Assembly (NCBI GenBank): GCA_002841995.1
Contig: PHBS01000015.1
Span: forward strand, 1 to 39,232
Source of the DNA: Chloroflexi bacterium HGW-Chloroflexi-8
Lineage (GTDB): Bacteria; Chloroflexota; Anaerolineae; Anaerolineales; Anaerolineaceae
Reading direction: 5' to 3'
DNA: 39,232 bases
In this document: piece after piece, positions 7,605 through 15,787 of the stretch
Layout: each line of letters starts with the position of its first letter
How positions within the stretch are numbered: position 1 is the first letter of the stretch
Translations under genes and position numbers: made by a program
Notes under the pieces: generated by a model
The model's database searches: none
Told to the model about the DNA's origin: nothing
The model's input: the letters and a program-made list of their open reading frames with translations, nothing else

Positions 7605-7934
7605 TTATTTGGGGGGTAGCGTTGCAGAAAACTGAAGTGCAGAATTTATCCAGTTTTTTAGATCATTATCATCTGACGTTCCATCCGGGTCCACTAAAAG
7701 CCAACCGCGCATTTCTTTACCAGTCATTTCAAACTTGCGGGTATTTGGTTTTTGCAAGGCTGTCTGGTAATCCTGTTGGGATAGACGAACGATTAATGCA
7801 TTTTGAATTACACCGCAGGTCATATTACCGCGAAATAAATATCCTATTCCACCAAACATTTTCTTCGCAATAAATGCAGATGTATCAGCCAGAATCTCTT
7901 CAACACGAAATGATAATCCTTCGTCGTAAGCCAT
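7605..7934 (-). CDS. TfoX N-terminal domain protein
   Basis: A 109-residue cytoplasmic protein that is almost entirely a TfoX-N domain: the conserved KKMFGGIGYLFRGNMTCGV segment at about residues 24-42, then LIVRLSQQDY and the C-terminal MRGWLLVDPDG region. In Haemophilus TfoX/Sxy promotes competence gene expression, but short stand-alone TfoX-N proteins in other phyla have unknown function. GGAG precedes ATG 7934 at good spacing. The gene stands between the cytochrome c gene on the same strand and the divergent histidine kinase gene. Confidence 0.85.
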   Translation of the reverse strand: MAYDEGLSFRVEEILADTSAFIAKKMFGGIGYLFRGNMTCGVIQNALIVRLSQQDYQTALQKPNTRKFEMTGKEMRGWLLVDPDGTSDDNDLKNWINSALQFSATLPPK

Positions 7935-8040
7935 TGCTTCTCCAAACTTAACTAATATTCATATCATACACAAAAAAAGGTAAAAAGAAAATTTGAGTTT
8001 TGGTACAATGATAATATTCCAAATTGAAAAGGCAAACTAA

Positions 8041-9483
8041 ATGAACTCCGAGAATCATCCCGATGAACGTATTCCACGTTATATTCAAGTTGCCGAAGAA
8101 TTGTCTAAAGGTAATTTTGAAATTGTGATCCCAACTTCATCTGCAGATGTGGTGGGGCGCTTAGGTTTGGCTTTACAGGATCTTGCTCGAGCATTGGAAG
8201 CGCGCTACCAGGAATTGCAGAAACTGAACCGTTTGACCAATCATATCAATTCCGGCTTATTGTTGGAAGAGATTCTAGAGCAGGTATATAACGATTTTCG
8301 GGATTTTATTCCGTATGACCGGGTCGGATTTGCTTTATTGGAAGATGACGGCAGAGTTTTGAAGGCCCACTGGGCGAAAACCGAATATCAACCCGTTTTA
8401 CTTGGAATTCATTATATGGGCAACATGAGTGGTAGCAGCCTGGAAAAGATTCTGGTCAGCGGGCAGCCTCGGATTATCAATGATTTGGAATCCTATCTTG
8501 AAAAAAAACCAGAATCTGCATCCACCCGTTTAATAGTCGAAGAGGGGATTCGATCATCTTTAACCTGTCCGTTGATTGCAAATGGTGTACCTGTTGGTTT
8601 CATTTTCTTCTCCAGCAGAGTAAAGGATATATATCGGTCTCAGCACATTGAACTGTATTTACAGATTGCAGGTCAACTTTCGGTGATTGTGGAAAAAGGC
8701 AGACTGGTCAGTGAATTGGCCGAGCAAAAGGAAAAAATTGAACAGCAGTACCAACAAGTGCGTCATTTGATGGATATTCAAAATATTTTCATGGGCATTG
8801 CAGCACATGACCTTCGCAGTCCGATCGCAAGTATTCAAAGCGTTACAGATCTGTTGTTAACAAAAGAAATTGATCTTCAACCGGAAGAGCAAATTGAATT
8901 TTTGGGAGATATTCGTGATCAAACTCAGCATATGCTTGGGTTACTGAACGATCTTTTGGATGTGACACGAATTGAAGCAGGTAAATTAGAACTGGAATTA
9001 AAATTCAAAGAGATGAGGGAAATGCTTGAGGATGCAGTCAGGCGTAATGGTCGCCTTGCTGAGAAGAAATCGACAAAAGTTTTGTTAGAAACAATGGATT
9101 CTGGAAATGTACTGGCTGATCCTGTCCGTGTTCGACAGGTACTGGATAACCTGATTTCCAATGCGGTTAAATACTCGCCTCCAGGTACCTTGGTCCGAGT
9201 ACGAGCCAAAAAAGGCACAAATTGTTGGCGGGTGGAGGTGCAGGACGAAGGACCTGGAATCAAACCACAGGATCGTGATCGTTTGTTTCAGGACTTTGCC
9301 AGGCTGTCTGCGCGTCCCACCGGCGGCGAAAAAAGCACGGGTCTGGGATTATCAATTTCACGACGGGTGATTGATGCACATGGTGGAGAAATCGGTGTCG
9401 ATTCCGAGCCGGGAAAAGGTGCGACTTTCTGGTTTACACTTCCATATGACAGGGAAGGTCAGGAGCATTGCGCTGATGGATGA
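8041..9483 (+). CDS. Soluble GAF-domain sensor histidine kinase
   Basis: 480 residues without transmembrane helices. Order: a HAMP-like segment (residues 12-55, ending in a coiled coil), a GAF domain (about 65-225) for small-molecule or redox sensing, a second coiled coil, a HisKA dimerisation domain with H-box AAHDLRSPIASIQS and phospho-acceptor His256, and a HATPase domain with N-box NLISNAVKYSPPG, G1 DEGPGI and G2 TGLGLSI. It should autophosphorylate on His256 and pass the phosphoryl group to a response regulator. No response regulator is encoded nearby, so it is an orphan kinase here. Its stop overlaps the start of the zinc-ribbon gene by 8 bases. Confidence 0.93.
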   Translation: MNSENHPDERIPRYIQVAEELSKGNFEIVIPTSSADVVGRLGLALQDLARALEARYQELQKLNRLTNHINSGLLLEEILEQVYNDFRDFIPYDRVGFALLEDDGRVLKAHWAKTEYQPVLLGIHYMGNMSGSSLEKILVSGQPRIINDLESYLEKKPESASTRLIVEEGIRSSLTCPLIANGVPVGFIFFSSRVKDIYRSQHIELYLQIAGQLSVIVEKGRLVSELAEQKEKIEQQYQQVRHLMDIQNIFMGIAAHDLRSPIASIQSVTDLLLTKEIDLQPEEQIEFLGDIRDQTQHMLGLLNDLLDVTRIEAGKLELELKFKEMREMLEDAVRRNGRLAEKKSTKVLLETMDSGNVLADPVRVRQVLDNLISNAVKYSPPGTLVRVRAKKGTNCWRVEVQDEGPGIKPQDRDRLFQDFARLSARPTGGEKSTGLGLSISRRVIDAHGGEIGVDSEPGKGATFWFTLPYDREGQEHCADG

Positions 9484-10762
9484 AAACAAGTACGCATCAC
9501 GTGATCTTTTTGTTCGCGGAATTGCAGCAGCCAAGGCTGGTGAAACCAAAGAAGCGCGTTTTTTTCTGGAATGGTACCTGAGTCAGAATCCGCCTCTACA
9601 CGAACGGAATGATGCAATCTTTTACCTATATCAAATTGCAGAAGGGGTTGAAGAAAAGCGCAAACTAATAGAATCAATCCTTGAGAATGACCCGGTCGTT
9701 GTACGTGCCAGGCGCGAGTTGGCCATTTTGAATGGTGAAATCCAAACAAAGGATCTTGTAGATCCGGATCGACTATCCCCACAGCATCCGATAGAAATTC
9801 ATAATGATAAATCAGAACGATTTATTTGTCCGAAATGTGGTGGACGAATGGCATTCGCTCCGGATGGTCAATCGCTGGTATGCGAACAATGTGAAGTGAG
9901 ATCCATGAACCCAAAAAATGGCACTACGGTAAAAGATGAGAACTTCATCGTAGCCCTTGCCACTGCCAAAGGACATTCCCGGGCAGTTAACACCCAGGTA
10001 GTAAGATGCCAGGGATGTGCCGCTGAGTTCATCGTACCACCCAGACAATTGAGTTGGCATTGTCCATTTTGTGAATCAAATTATGCCATTGATCAGGTTG
10101 AGGAACGTCAGATTATTGCACCAAACAGCCTGATCCCATTCTATGTACCAGAAAGAGAAGCACGGGGAATTATTCAGCATTGGATGGAGAAGATAAATCA
10201 GGAAGAAAGACCTGTTTTGCGTTCTTTGTCTGGTATTTATCTGCCTGTATGGACATTTGATGTTGGCGGGATGATCTCCTGGCAAATGGAAGTTAAGGAA
10301 AATAAAAAATGGAAGATCATTTCAGATCAAAAGTCACTTTTTTTGGACGATATTTGTGTGCCTGCCTGCCGAAATTGGCCGGAGTGGATAGACGATTTGA
10401 TAGATAGCTTTAAACTAAAGCAGCTGGTACCTTTTGATACTGAATATCTGGCAGACTGGGTAGCTGAGACTTATGAAATTCAAGCTGGTGATGCCGCATT
10501 AAAGGCGCGCGAAATTGCACTCAAACGCGAAAAGAATCTGGTTCGTGGTTATTCTATGCTGCCGGTACGAGGGGAGTCGGTTGATTCTACCCGAATGACG
10601 GTGGAGCAATATAAGCTTATTCTGGTTCCGGTATGGAGTGGCATTTTACAAACAGGTCAAATGCAGATTCAGATCCTGATTAATGGTCAAAATGGTCAGA
10701 TGATTACACCAGCTGACAATGAAAAAGGAATCAGTGGCTGGATTTCGAGACTTTTTGCATAA
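9476..10762 (+). CDS. Double zinc-ribbon protein coupled to the histidine kinase
   Basis: 428 residues from ATG 9476; an in-frame start at 9371 is ignored because it lies deep inside the kinase gene. The overlap with the kinase stop is 8 bases (ATGGATGA), which suggests coupled translation. The first 90 residues form a helical repeat of the TPR kind. Two four-cysteine zinc-ribbons follow: CPKC/CEQC (residues 118-121 and 136-139) and CQGC/CPFC (178-181 and 196-199). The C-terminal half (about 210-420) is a beta-rich domain with PVWTFDVGGMISWQ and LVPVWSGILQ, as in zinc-ribbon proteins of unknown role associated with membrane or signalling systems. There is no signal peptide. Its role, perhaps as partner of the kinase, is inferred only from gene order. 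Confidence 0.75.
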   Translation: MDENKYASRDLFVRGIAAAKAGETKEARFFLEWYLSQNPPLHERNDAIFYLYQIAEGVEEKRKLIESILENDPVVVRARRELAILNGEIQTKDLVDPDRLSPQHPIEIHNDKSERFICPKCGGRMAFAPDGQSLVCEQCEVRSMNPKNGTTVKDENFIVALATAKGHSRAVNTQVVRCQGCAAEFIVPPRQLSWHCPFCESNYAIDQVEERQIIAPNSLIPFYVPEREARGIIQHWMEKINQEERPVLRSLSGIYLPVWTFDVGGMISWQMEVKENKKWKIISDQKSLFLDDICVPACRNWPEWIDDLIDSFKLKQLVPFDTEYLADWVAETYEIQAGDAALKAREIALKREKNLVRGYSMLPVRGESVDSTRMTVEQYKLILVPVWSGILQTGQMQIQILINGQNGQMITPADNEKGISGWISRLFA

Positions 10763-10948
10763 ACATACAAAAGTTTTCAGTATGTAACACGATCTGAGCA
10801 TTTTTTTTGGAGAGGGCTTGATCTTATGAACTGATCCTGGCCTTCTCAAACTCATAATTGTCGCAATAATCCAGGTGTAATCCGAATACTCCGCCAGCTT
10901 TTAGATTTTCAAATTCCGGAATTTGAATTGTAAGATAATTTTGTTATG
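10763..10948. repeat. Convergent intergenic region with 20-bp perfect palindrome
   Basis: Between the convergent zinc-ribbon gene and the minus-strand operon lies TTCAAATTCCGGAATTTGAA (10908-10927), a perfect 20-bp palindrome. It could fold as an 8-bp hairpin with a CCGG tetraloop on either strand. It lacks a good T-run, so it may be a weak bidirectional transcription end or a protein-binding site. Confidence 0.45.
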
Positions 10949-11656
10949 TTACGAAATTCGTCTGGTCACCAAATTTCGAAATGACCGCGAGGAAAAAAGC
11001 TTCACCCATAAGGGGGTCCCAAATAACCCTGCCCCACTTAAAAACAGGAGTGTCCCGATGAGATTCAATTGCAATGGCCAGGCATCTGCCCAGTTGGTAC
11101 CACCCGGAAAGAATGTATGAGTGGAAGCACCCCAGACCGGGGCGGTCAGGACAGCGATTCCACACAAAACAAGCGTAAATGCTGCACCGATCCTTCCAGC
11201 CCCCTTGCCGGCGGGCAGGGAGAAATCAATCTCTTTCCACAATGCAGGAATGCGGAAAATCAGGAAAATGAGGAGTGTCAACACATTCATATAAACGACA
11301 CCGTCTGTTGGCATGGATTTTCCACGAATTGTACGGGAAGCAATTATATGAATGACTCCAATCACAATTCCAAGTATCAAAGAAAGCATGGCATAGCGAA
11401 AGGCATGATCTTTGGATTTGATGATCATGATCGTTGCACGAATCATCATGACCCCGATAGCTGTTGTAAAGATCACGAAGAGAATATAAAGCCATTTGTA
11501 GGGAGCAATTAATGCCATGCTTTCACTGAATTTCTCGGCTGCAAATGCCACGCAAGTCGTGCCAATTCCAGCCATCAGGGTGAACACTGCCGTAATGCCC
11601 ATGAAAATAATCCCAATGATTCGCAAAATCTTTCCCCAAGTTTTCCGATCTGACAT
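10949..11656 (-). CDS. Polytopic membrane protein of unknown function, last gene of the operon
   Basis: 235 residues from ATG 11656, chosen over an upstream frame extension because AAGGAGG lies directly before it. About six hydrophobic segments (roughly residues 12-33, 53-76, 86-105, 119-136, 158-178 and 199-218) with polar loops; the loop before the last helix contains HTFFPGGTNWADAW. No known family recognised. It starts 19 bases after the stop of the preceding membrane gene and is the fifth gene of the run beginning at 15543. The context suggests a role linked to the heme O synthase and the oxidase-like protein. Confidence 0.65.
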   Translation of the reverse strand: MSDRKTWGKILRIIGIIFMGITAVFTLMAGIGTTCVAFAAEKFSESMALIAPYKWLYILFVIFTTAIGVMMIRATIMIIKSKDHAFRYAMLSLILGIVIGVIHIIASRTIRGKSMPTDGVVYMNVLTLLIFLIFRIPALWKEIDFSLPAGKGAGRIGAAFTLVLCGIAVLTAPVWGASTHTFFPGGTNWADAWPLQLNLIGTLLFLSGAGLFGTPLWVKLFSSRSFRNLVTRRIS

Positions 11657-11675
11657 TTTTTCCTCCTTAAAAAGA

Positions 11676-12296
11676 TCATCGAATTGAATTAAAACCAAGC
11701 ACAAAGAAAAAAGTGGTAAAGAATAAGAGTGCTGGTAACAGACTAAGAATTGTTTGTTGAGAAATGAAGGCTTTTCCGACTCGCAAGAATGAAAGCAACA
11801 AGCCACCCAGGCCAATCAATGCGCCACCAAGCGTAATCCAAAGAAAACCGGGCGGTGCCACTTTTTGCAAACTGAGGAGAATAGGCGTAAAGAAAATGAC
11901 AAGACCAGATATGCCATGGATCGGTGCTAAAAAGAAAGAAGCCGAACGTGGATTTACTTTCATTCGGGTGACACCTACGAGGAAAAGTCCGATAATGGCA
12001 AATGCCAGATAAAAGTATGTCCAGGCAGGAAAAAAATCTGCAACCAGACCCATGGATATTGCAAGGGGAATAATTGTGGCGATGGTCACGATGAGCGGTC
12101 TCTGAAAAGTGTCGTAACCCAACAGGATCAAAATCAACCCGGAGATCAGCAACACACCAAACCCGACGGTGTAAGCCCAGGTGGCGATGATTTGCCGACT
12201 GTTTCCACCGAGGATAACTTCATATGCAGCCAAACCCACCATTAGAAATAAAAGCAACTTATTGATCGCTGATAGTTTCTTGTTGGAGGCGTTCAT
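11676..12296 (-). CDS. Six-to-seven-helix membrane protein of unknown function
   Basis: 206 residues with about six to seven predicted helices, beginning MNASNKKLSAINKLLLFL. Its ATG overlaps the ctaB stop as ATGA (12293-12296), a classic sign of translational coupling. No conserved ligands: a histidine occurs in APIHGISGL, but no paired histidine motifs were seen. Function not recognised; because it is coupled to ctaB, it may belong to heme or oxidase biogenesis. Confidence 0.65.
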   Translation of the reverse strand: MNASNKKLSAINKLLLFLMVGLAAYEVILGGNSRQIIATWAYTVGFGVLLISGLILILLGYDTFQRPLIVTIATIIPLAISMGLVADFFPAWTYFYLAFAIIGLFLVGVTRMKVNPRSASFFLAPIHGISGLVIFFTPILLSLQKVAPPGFLWITLGGALIGLGGLLLSFLRVGKAFISQQTILSLLPALLFFTTFFFVLGFNSIR

Positions 12297-13171
12297 CTAA
12301 CCATCATCAGAATCATTGAACTGAGCATATATAAGGAGGCATATTTGAATAAACCAAAATTTAATTTTTCGGAAGGGTTAATCATGCTGCGAAGGGATAA
12401 AAGCACAAGTCCGGCCGAAAGAACAACCAACAATCGCAGATATCCGAACTGCAACCCAATGCCCAATGCAGCCAACCCCATCATCAACCCGGCCAGGATA
12501 CTGGAGATCGCGATTACTTTTCGTGTAAAAGCCACATTGAATTTGCTGACAAATGTTGGAATTTTCGCTAATCGGTAGTCCTGGTCGTAACGAATACTGA
12601 AAGTCATGATGTGGGTAGGAATCCAGAAAAGAATGGCAACAGCCAATGCAAGCCCGATCCAATCGATTTGACCCAGTGCCAGAGTTCTACCAGCCAAAAC
12701 GGGCATTCCACCTGATATACCACCCCAAATAATTGCCCAGCAAGTTCGTCTTTTTAACCAAATGGTGTAAACAAAAAAGTCAAAAAACAAACCTGCGAAA
12801 ACGATTGTTCCGTAAAGAGGATTGATCACAAAAGACCACAGCACTCCAGAAACGCTCAGAACAATTCCGACCCATAAAGCTTCCCCGGGTTGGACTTTTC
12901 CTGTGGCCAGGGGTCTGAGGCAGGTGCGTTTCATTTTGGCATCAATGTCACGATCATGCCACATATTAAGAACTGTGCTCCCGCTAATCGCAAGAAAGAG
13001 GGTGGCAGCTACTGCAGAAAGTTCAGGTAAATTAAAGACCGGGCAACGAACCGTCATGTATCCGGATAAACCGGTTGCCAGGAGTAAACCGGTTTGCAAG
13101 CTTTTAATCAACTGCCAGTAGTCATTGAGTTTATGCTTGATTTGTTTCACATAAAATTCCTTTGGTAGCAT
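12293..13171 (-). CDS. ctaB: Protoheme IX farnesyltransferase (heme O synthase)
   Basis: 292 residues with about eight to nine transmembrane helices and the UbiA-superfamily signature NMWHDRDIDAKMKRTCLRPL (residues 69-88). That sequence carries the Asp-rich motif binding Mg-farnesyl diphosphate; a second motif lies at about residues 195-206 (YDQDYRLAKIP). CtaB converts heme B to heme O by adding a hydroxyethylfarnesyl tail, the first step toward hemes O and A of terminal oxidases. ATG 13171 directly follows the TAG stop of the preceding gene, and its own stop overlaps the next start. The N-terminal half shows VRCPVF rather than the usual loop. Placing it between a SUMF1-like lipoprotein and membrane proteins supports heme delivery to the oxidase-like protein of this operon. 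Confidence 0.92.
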   Translation of the reverse strand: MLPKEFYVKQIKHKLNDYWQLIKSLQTGLLLATGLSGYMTVRCPVFNLPELSAVAATLFLAISGSTVLNMWHDRDIDAKMKRTCLRPLATGKVQPGEALWVGIVLSVSGVLWSFVINPLYGTIVFAGLFFDFFVYTIWLKRRTCWAIIWGGISGGMPVLAGRTLALGQIDWIGLALAVAILFWIPTHIMTFSIRYDQDYRLAKIPTFVSKFNVAFTRKVIAISSILAGLMMGLAALGIGLQFGYLRLLVVLSAGLVLLSLRSMINPSEKLNFGLFKYASLYMLSSMILMMVR

Positions 13172-14062
13172 CTATCGCACACAACGAAACCCGACAGATG
13201 GGCTTGTGAACACTGGGGTGGCATTGTTTCGCACCCAGATCCGTAAATTGCTTTGGTAAAGGTCCTTACTGCCACCTCGCATATAGCGATAGTGTTGGGA
13301 TTTGTAGACATCATTGGTCCATTGCCATACATTCCCAGCCATGTCATAAAGGCCATATGGGCTGGCAGAATCGAGTGTCTGATAACCCTCATAGTTCTTG
13401 CCATTGAAAAATCCGACTGGAGAGGTTCTGGAGCCAAATTTTTGGTTGTCTTCGAACGGATCGCGGCTGTTAATGAAATTGGCATTATTTCTCGCGATTT
13501 CAAAACCCCAGGGGAACGGACGAATATCAGTACCTCTGGCTGCTTTTTCCCATTCCAATTCACTGGGTAACTTGCCGCCATAATATTCACAGTATGCTTT
13601 TGCTCCAAACCAGGAGACCATTGTCACGGGATGGTTTTCCCAGGTCTCGATGACCTGGAATGTTTTTCCATCAAAGCTCAACCGTAAAGCAGGGTCATCG
13701 ATCGGAATGTAAATATAGTCGCCAGCAGCAATTTCCTCTTCATGGCGGCCTTTGTTAAAAGGATCTCCAGGATAGTATCCAACAATTTGGTTGCCAACCA
13801 ATTTTATCGATCCGTCAGCCAGGGCGTTGTTTAGAAATTCTGTGTACTGGCTGTTGGTAACGTCTGTGACCATTATTTCGTAATCGTAATCCAGATTGGT
13901 TTCTTTATTGAATTGCCCACTAAAGAAAGTGCCGGCTGGAATGGTGACCCAACGACCCGGATCGACACCGCTGTCAAAAACCGGCGCTGGAGCAGTAACA
14001 TCCACCGGCGTACAGGCTGTTATTAAGGAAAGTGAGAGCAGGATGAAAATGAGTTTATTCAT
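13172..14062 (-). CDS. SUMF1/FGE-fold lipoprotein without the catalytic cysteines
   Basis: A 296-residue lipoprotein: signal peptide MNKLIFILLSLSLITAC with lipobox ITAC at residue 17, then a formylglycine-generating-enzyme-like (SUMF1) domain. Fold markers are WVTIPAGTFFSG near residue 40, VTDVTNSQYTEFLN, HPVTMVSWFGAKAYCEYYGG, LPSELEWEKAARG, MAGNVWQWTNDVY, YMRGGS and the final GFRCVR. In true formylglycine-generating enzymes the segment after RGGS has two cysteines; here it reads KDLYQSNLRIWVRN, so it cannot act as an FGE in the standard way. A binding or assembly role outside the membrane is more likely. It overlaps the oxidase-like gene by ATGA and abuts ctaB. Confidence 0.82.
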   Translation of the reverse strand: MNKLIFILLSLSLITACTPVDVTAPAPVFDSGVDPGRWVTIPAGTFFSGQFNKETNLDYDYEIMVTDVTNSQYTEFLNNALADGSIKLVGNQIVGYYPGDPFNKGRHEEEIAAGDYIYIPIDDPALRLSFDGKTFQVIETWENHPVTMVSWFGAKAYCEYYGGKLPSELEWEKAARGTDIRPFPWGFEIARNNANFINSRDPFEDNQKFGSRTSPVGFFNGKNYEGYQTLDSASPYGLYDMAGNVWQWTNDVYKSQHYRYMRGGSKDLYQSNLRIWVRNNATPVFTSPSVGFRCVR

Positions 14063-15543
14063 TTATTCACCTCCACCTGGATCCCGATGGGCTCTTGTGA
14101 TTCTTTACTCCACTTGCCTTTTTTCTTGAAAAGATCGGTCAATCGCCAGACCATTAATGCAGCTAGAACAACCAGAACCATCACCAACCCGATATCACCC
14201 AGCAGGGTGGTGGTATTAATGATAGGCTGCTGGGAAGATTCCTCAACAAACATGCGTTTCATTTCATAAACGGTCACAGAACCAAAAGCCAGATCGGAGA
14301 AAATGATCAGCAACCAACCAAACCATTGTCTGGCTTTACCTTTTATTCCTGCCAGGTCCGCATAATATAGCAGGAGTATGGTGGCAGTCAATGTTGCCAG
14401 GATATGCCAATGTCCGGTCAGAATCAGACGTTCATCCATAAACTGCCATTTTCGGAAAATTTCATCCAGTTTGACAGCCACAAAGATTCCGACAAAGCTA
14501 ACTGTAAAATTCATAAAGACCATTTGCCATGTTGGACCGAACTTAACCGGATCGCTAAGCAGCGCAGCAACGGCCTGAAAAAAATTTCCTTTCTTTATCC
14601 CTTTGCGTTCCAATCCTTCGCGGATTAATTTGCACCAGGAGAAAATAACCAGGAAAAGTGCTCCGAGCATGGCCAGGGTGGATCCGCCATAAATGATGAA
14701 ATGGGCAGCAGTCTCAAACGGAACCACCAACCAGGTACCCATTGCCAGTACAAATGATCCAACTATCATGAGCGGCATGGCTAATTTATGCCAGATGCCT
14801 TTAAAATCCATCCATCGCCCGATGATTAAGCAGCAAGCTATAGCGATTAAAGCCAGCATGATGTGTAAATGACCAATAACTGAAAGGTCAAGGGCGGTTT
14901 TATGGGGTTCACGTACGACGTTTTCAGCCAAAAAAGTTTCAAAACCATTGCCATAATATGACCCGGGAATAGCACCAAAAAGTGAGGATAACAGGGTCGC
15001 AAGTGCCATGACAAAAAAAGCAATGCGTTCCACGGAGTAGCCAGCGCGGGTATGAGCGTATTGCTTATCTTTGACTTTATATTCTTTTTGCCATGGAAAT
15101 AAAGCGTAAAGCAGGAAGCATCCTGCGAAAAAAATCAAGGATAATCCTGCAATATAAAGACCGTGGAAAGGCCAACGATGTCCCCAGTAAGCGAAAGGTA
15201 ATCCTCCAAAGAGAACCGCCCAATAACCTATCGTGATGGTGCTATTAATAAATAAGCGTTGATTTTCTTTCATCGCGAGCAGACCGGTGATCATATAGGT
15301 TTCAATAGCGACAACGATCATGGCAATTGAATGATAAAGAATAATCAGACGGCCTTCCCTTTCCGCTTCGATCAGTTTTATTCCAAAGAACTTAACAATC
15401 ACATCTTTGATACCAAAGTCAGCCATCGGACCCGACAACATGCCGAAAAAGGCAGATATGAGCGCACACATGGCGATGCCAACTAAAATTAATCCTTTTG
15501 TTGAAAGAAAAAGGAATTTAAAACGCTGTTTGAGTGCTTGCAT
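14059..15543 (-). CDS. Polytopic heme-binding candidate, distantly like heme-copper oxidase subunit I
   Basis: 494 residues with about eleven to twelve helices. Histidines sit within or at the ends of helices: His71 (LYHSIAMIVVAIET), His122 and His127, His225/His227 (GHLHIMLA), His281 (TAAHFIIYG) and His378/His380 (GHWHILATLTA). The C-terminal GHWHI helix is followed by LLLYYADLAGIKG and then a further helix, an order that recalls helix X of heme-copper oxidases (HxH, then YY...G...). The GHxHI motif occurs twice, suggesting an internal duplication. The His-His pair of helix VII that binds CuB is absent, so it is not an ordinary oxidase. AGGAG precedes ATG 15543. It is the first gene of the operon with heme O synthase. 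A heme- or quinol-handling role is inference; the family is not firmly identified. Confidence 0.7.
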   Translation of the reverse strand: MQALKQRFKFLFLSTKGLILVGIAMCALISAFFGMLSGPMADFGIKDVIVKFFGIKLIEAEREGRLIILYHSIAMIVVAIETYMITGLLAMKENQRLFINSTITIGYWAVLFGGLPFAYWGHRWPFHGLYIAGLSLIFFAGCFLLYALFPWQKEYKVKDKQYAHTRAGYSVERIAFFVMALATLLSSLFGAIPGSYYGNGFETFLAENVVREPHKTALDLSVIGHLHIMLALIAIACCLIIGRWMDFKGIWHKLAMPLMIVGSFVLAMGTWLVVPFETAAHFIIYGGSTLAMLGALFLVIFSWCKLIREGLERKGIKKGNFFQAVAALLSDPVKFGPTWQMVFMNFTVSFVGIFVAVKLDEIFRKWQFMDERLILTGHWHILATLTATILLLYYADLAGIKGKARQWFGWLLIIFSDLAFGSVTVYEMKRMFVEESSQQPIINTTTLLGDIGLVMVLVVLAALMVWRLTDLFKKKGKWSKESQEPIGIQVEVNK

Positions 15544-15569
15544 GAAATCTCCTGCTCAAGGGGTACATT

Positions 15570-15585
15570 TGTGCATTTTTACACA
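15570..15585. promoter_or_regulatory. TGTG-N8-CACA site upstream of the oxidase-like operon
   Basis: TGTGCATTTTTACACA lies 27 bases upstream of ATG 15543. It resembles the Crp consensus (TGTGA-N6-TCACA) in its outer half-sites. On the minus strand it directly follows an extended -10-like TGATACTAT, so a bound regulator there would be expected to block transcription. The same class of site occurs at 17169-17184. Confidence 0.4.
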
Positions 15586-15734
15586 TAGTATCAAAAATGA
15601 GATAAAGAGTCTTTAACAAAAGTTAAGAAGGCAAATATTGATGCACATTGTTGTGAGTGTTTTGGTATTGTTTTCCAGGAAATCTGAGTTTGGAAACCTA
15701 TATTTGTGGAAAGATTTATTCGAATAAGATTAAG

Positions 15735-15765
15735 AAACCTGGTTGTTTTTACACAAACCAGGTTT
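15735..15765 (-). terminator. Terminator-like hairpin after the 15788-16561 gene
   Basis: AAACCTGGTT (15735-15744) pairs with AACCAGGTTT (15756-15765) around an 11-base loop. Read on the minus strand it follows the stop codon at 15788 by about 22 bases and leads into a moderately T-rich stretch. It separates this gene from the operon starting at 15543. Confidence 0.6.
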
Positions 15766-15787
15766 CGGAAATGCTGATTTTTAGATC

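Noticed and set aside
9371-9475. N-terminal extension of the zinc-ribbon protein inside the kinase gene
   Set aside because: It would overlap the conserved kinase HATPase domain by over 100 bases and has no ribosome binding site; ATG 9476 is the natural start.
11069-11512. Plus-strand ORF of 147 codons
   Set aside because: It is a frame shadow opposite the minus-strand membrane gene, with unusual composition and no ribosome binding site or start context.
11657-11815. Longer start for the 10949-11656 membrane protein
   Set aside because: The extension overlaps the gene upstream and ATG 11656 has a strong AAGGAGG.
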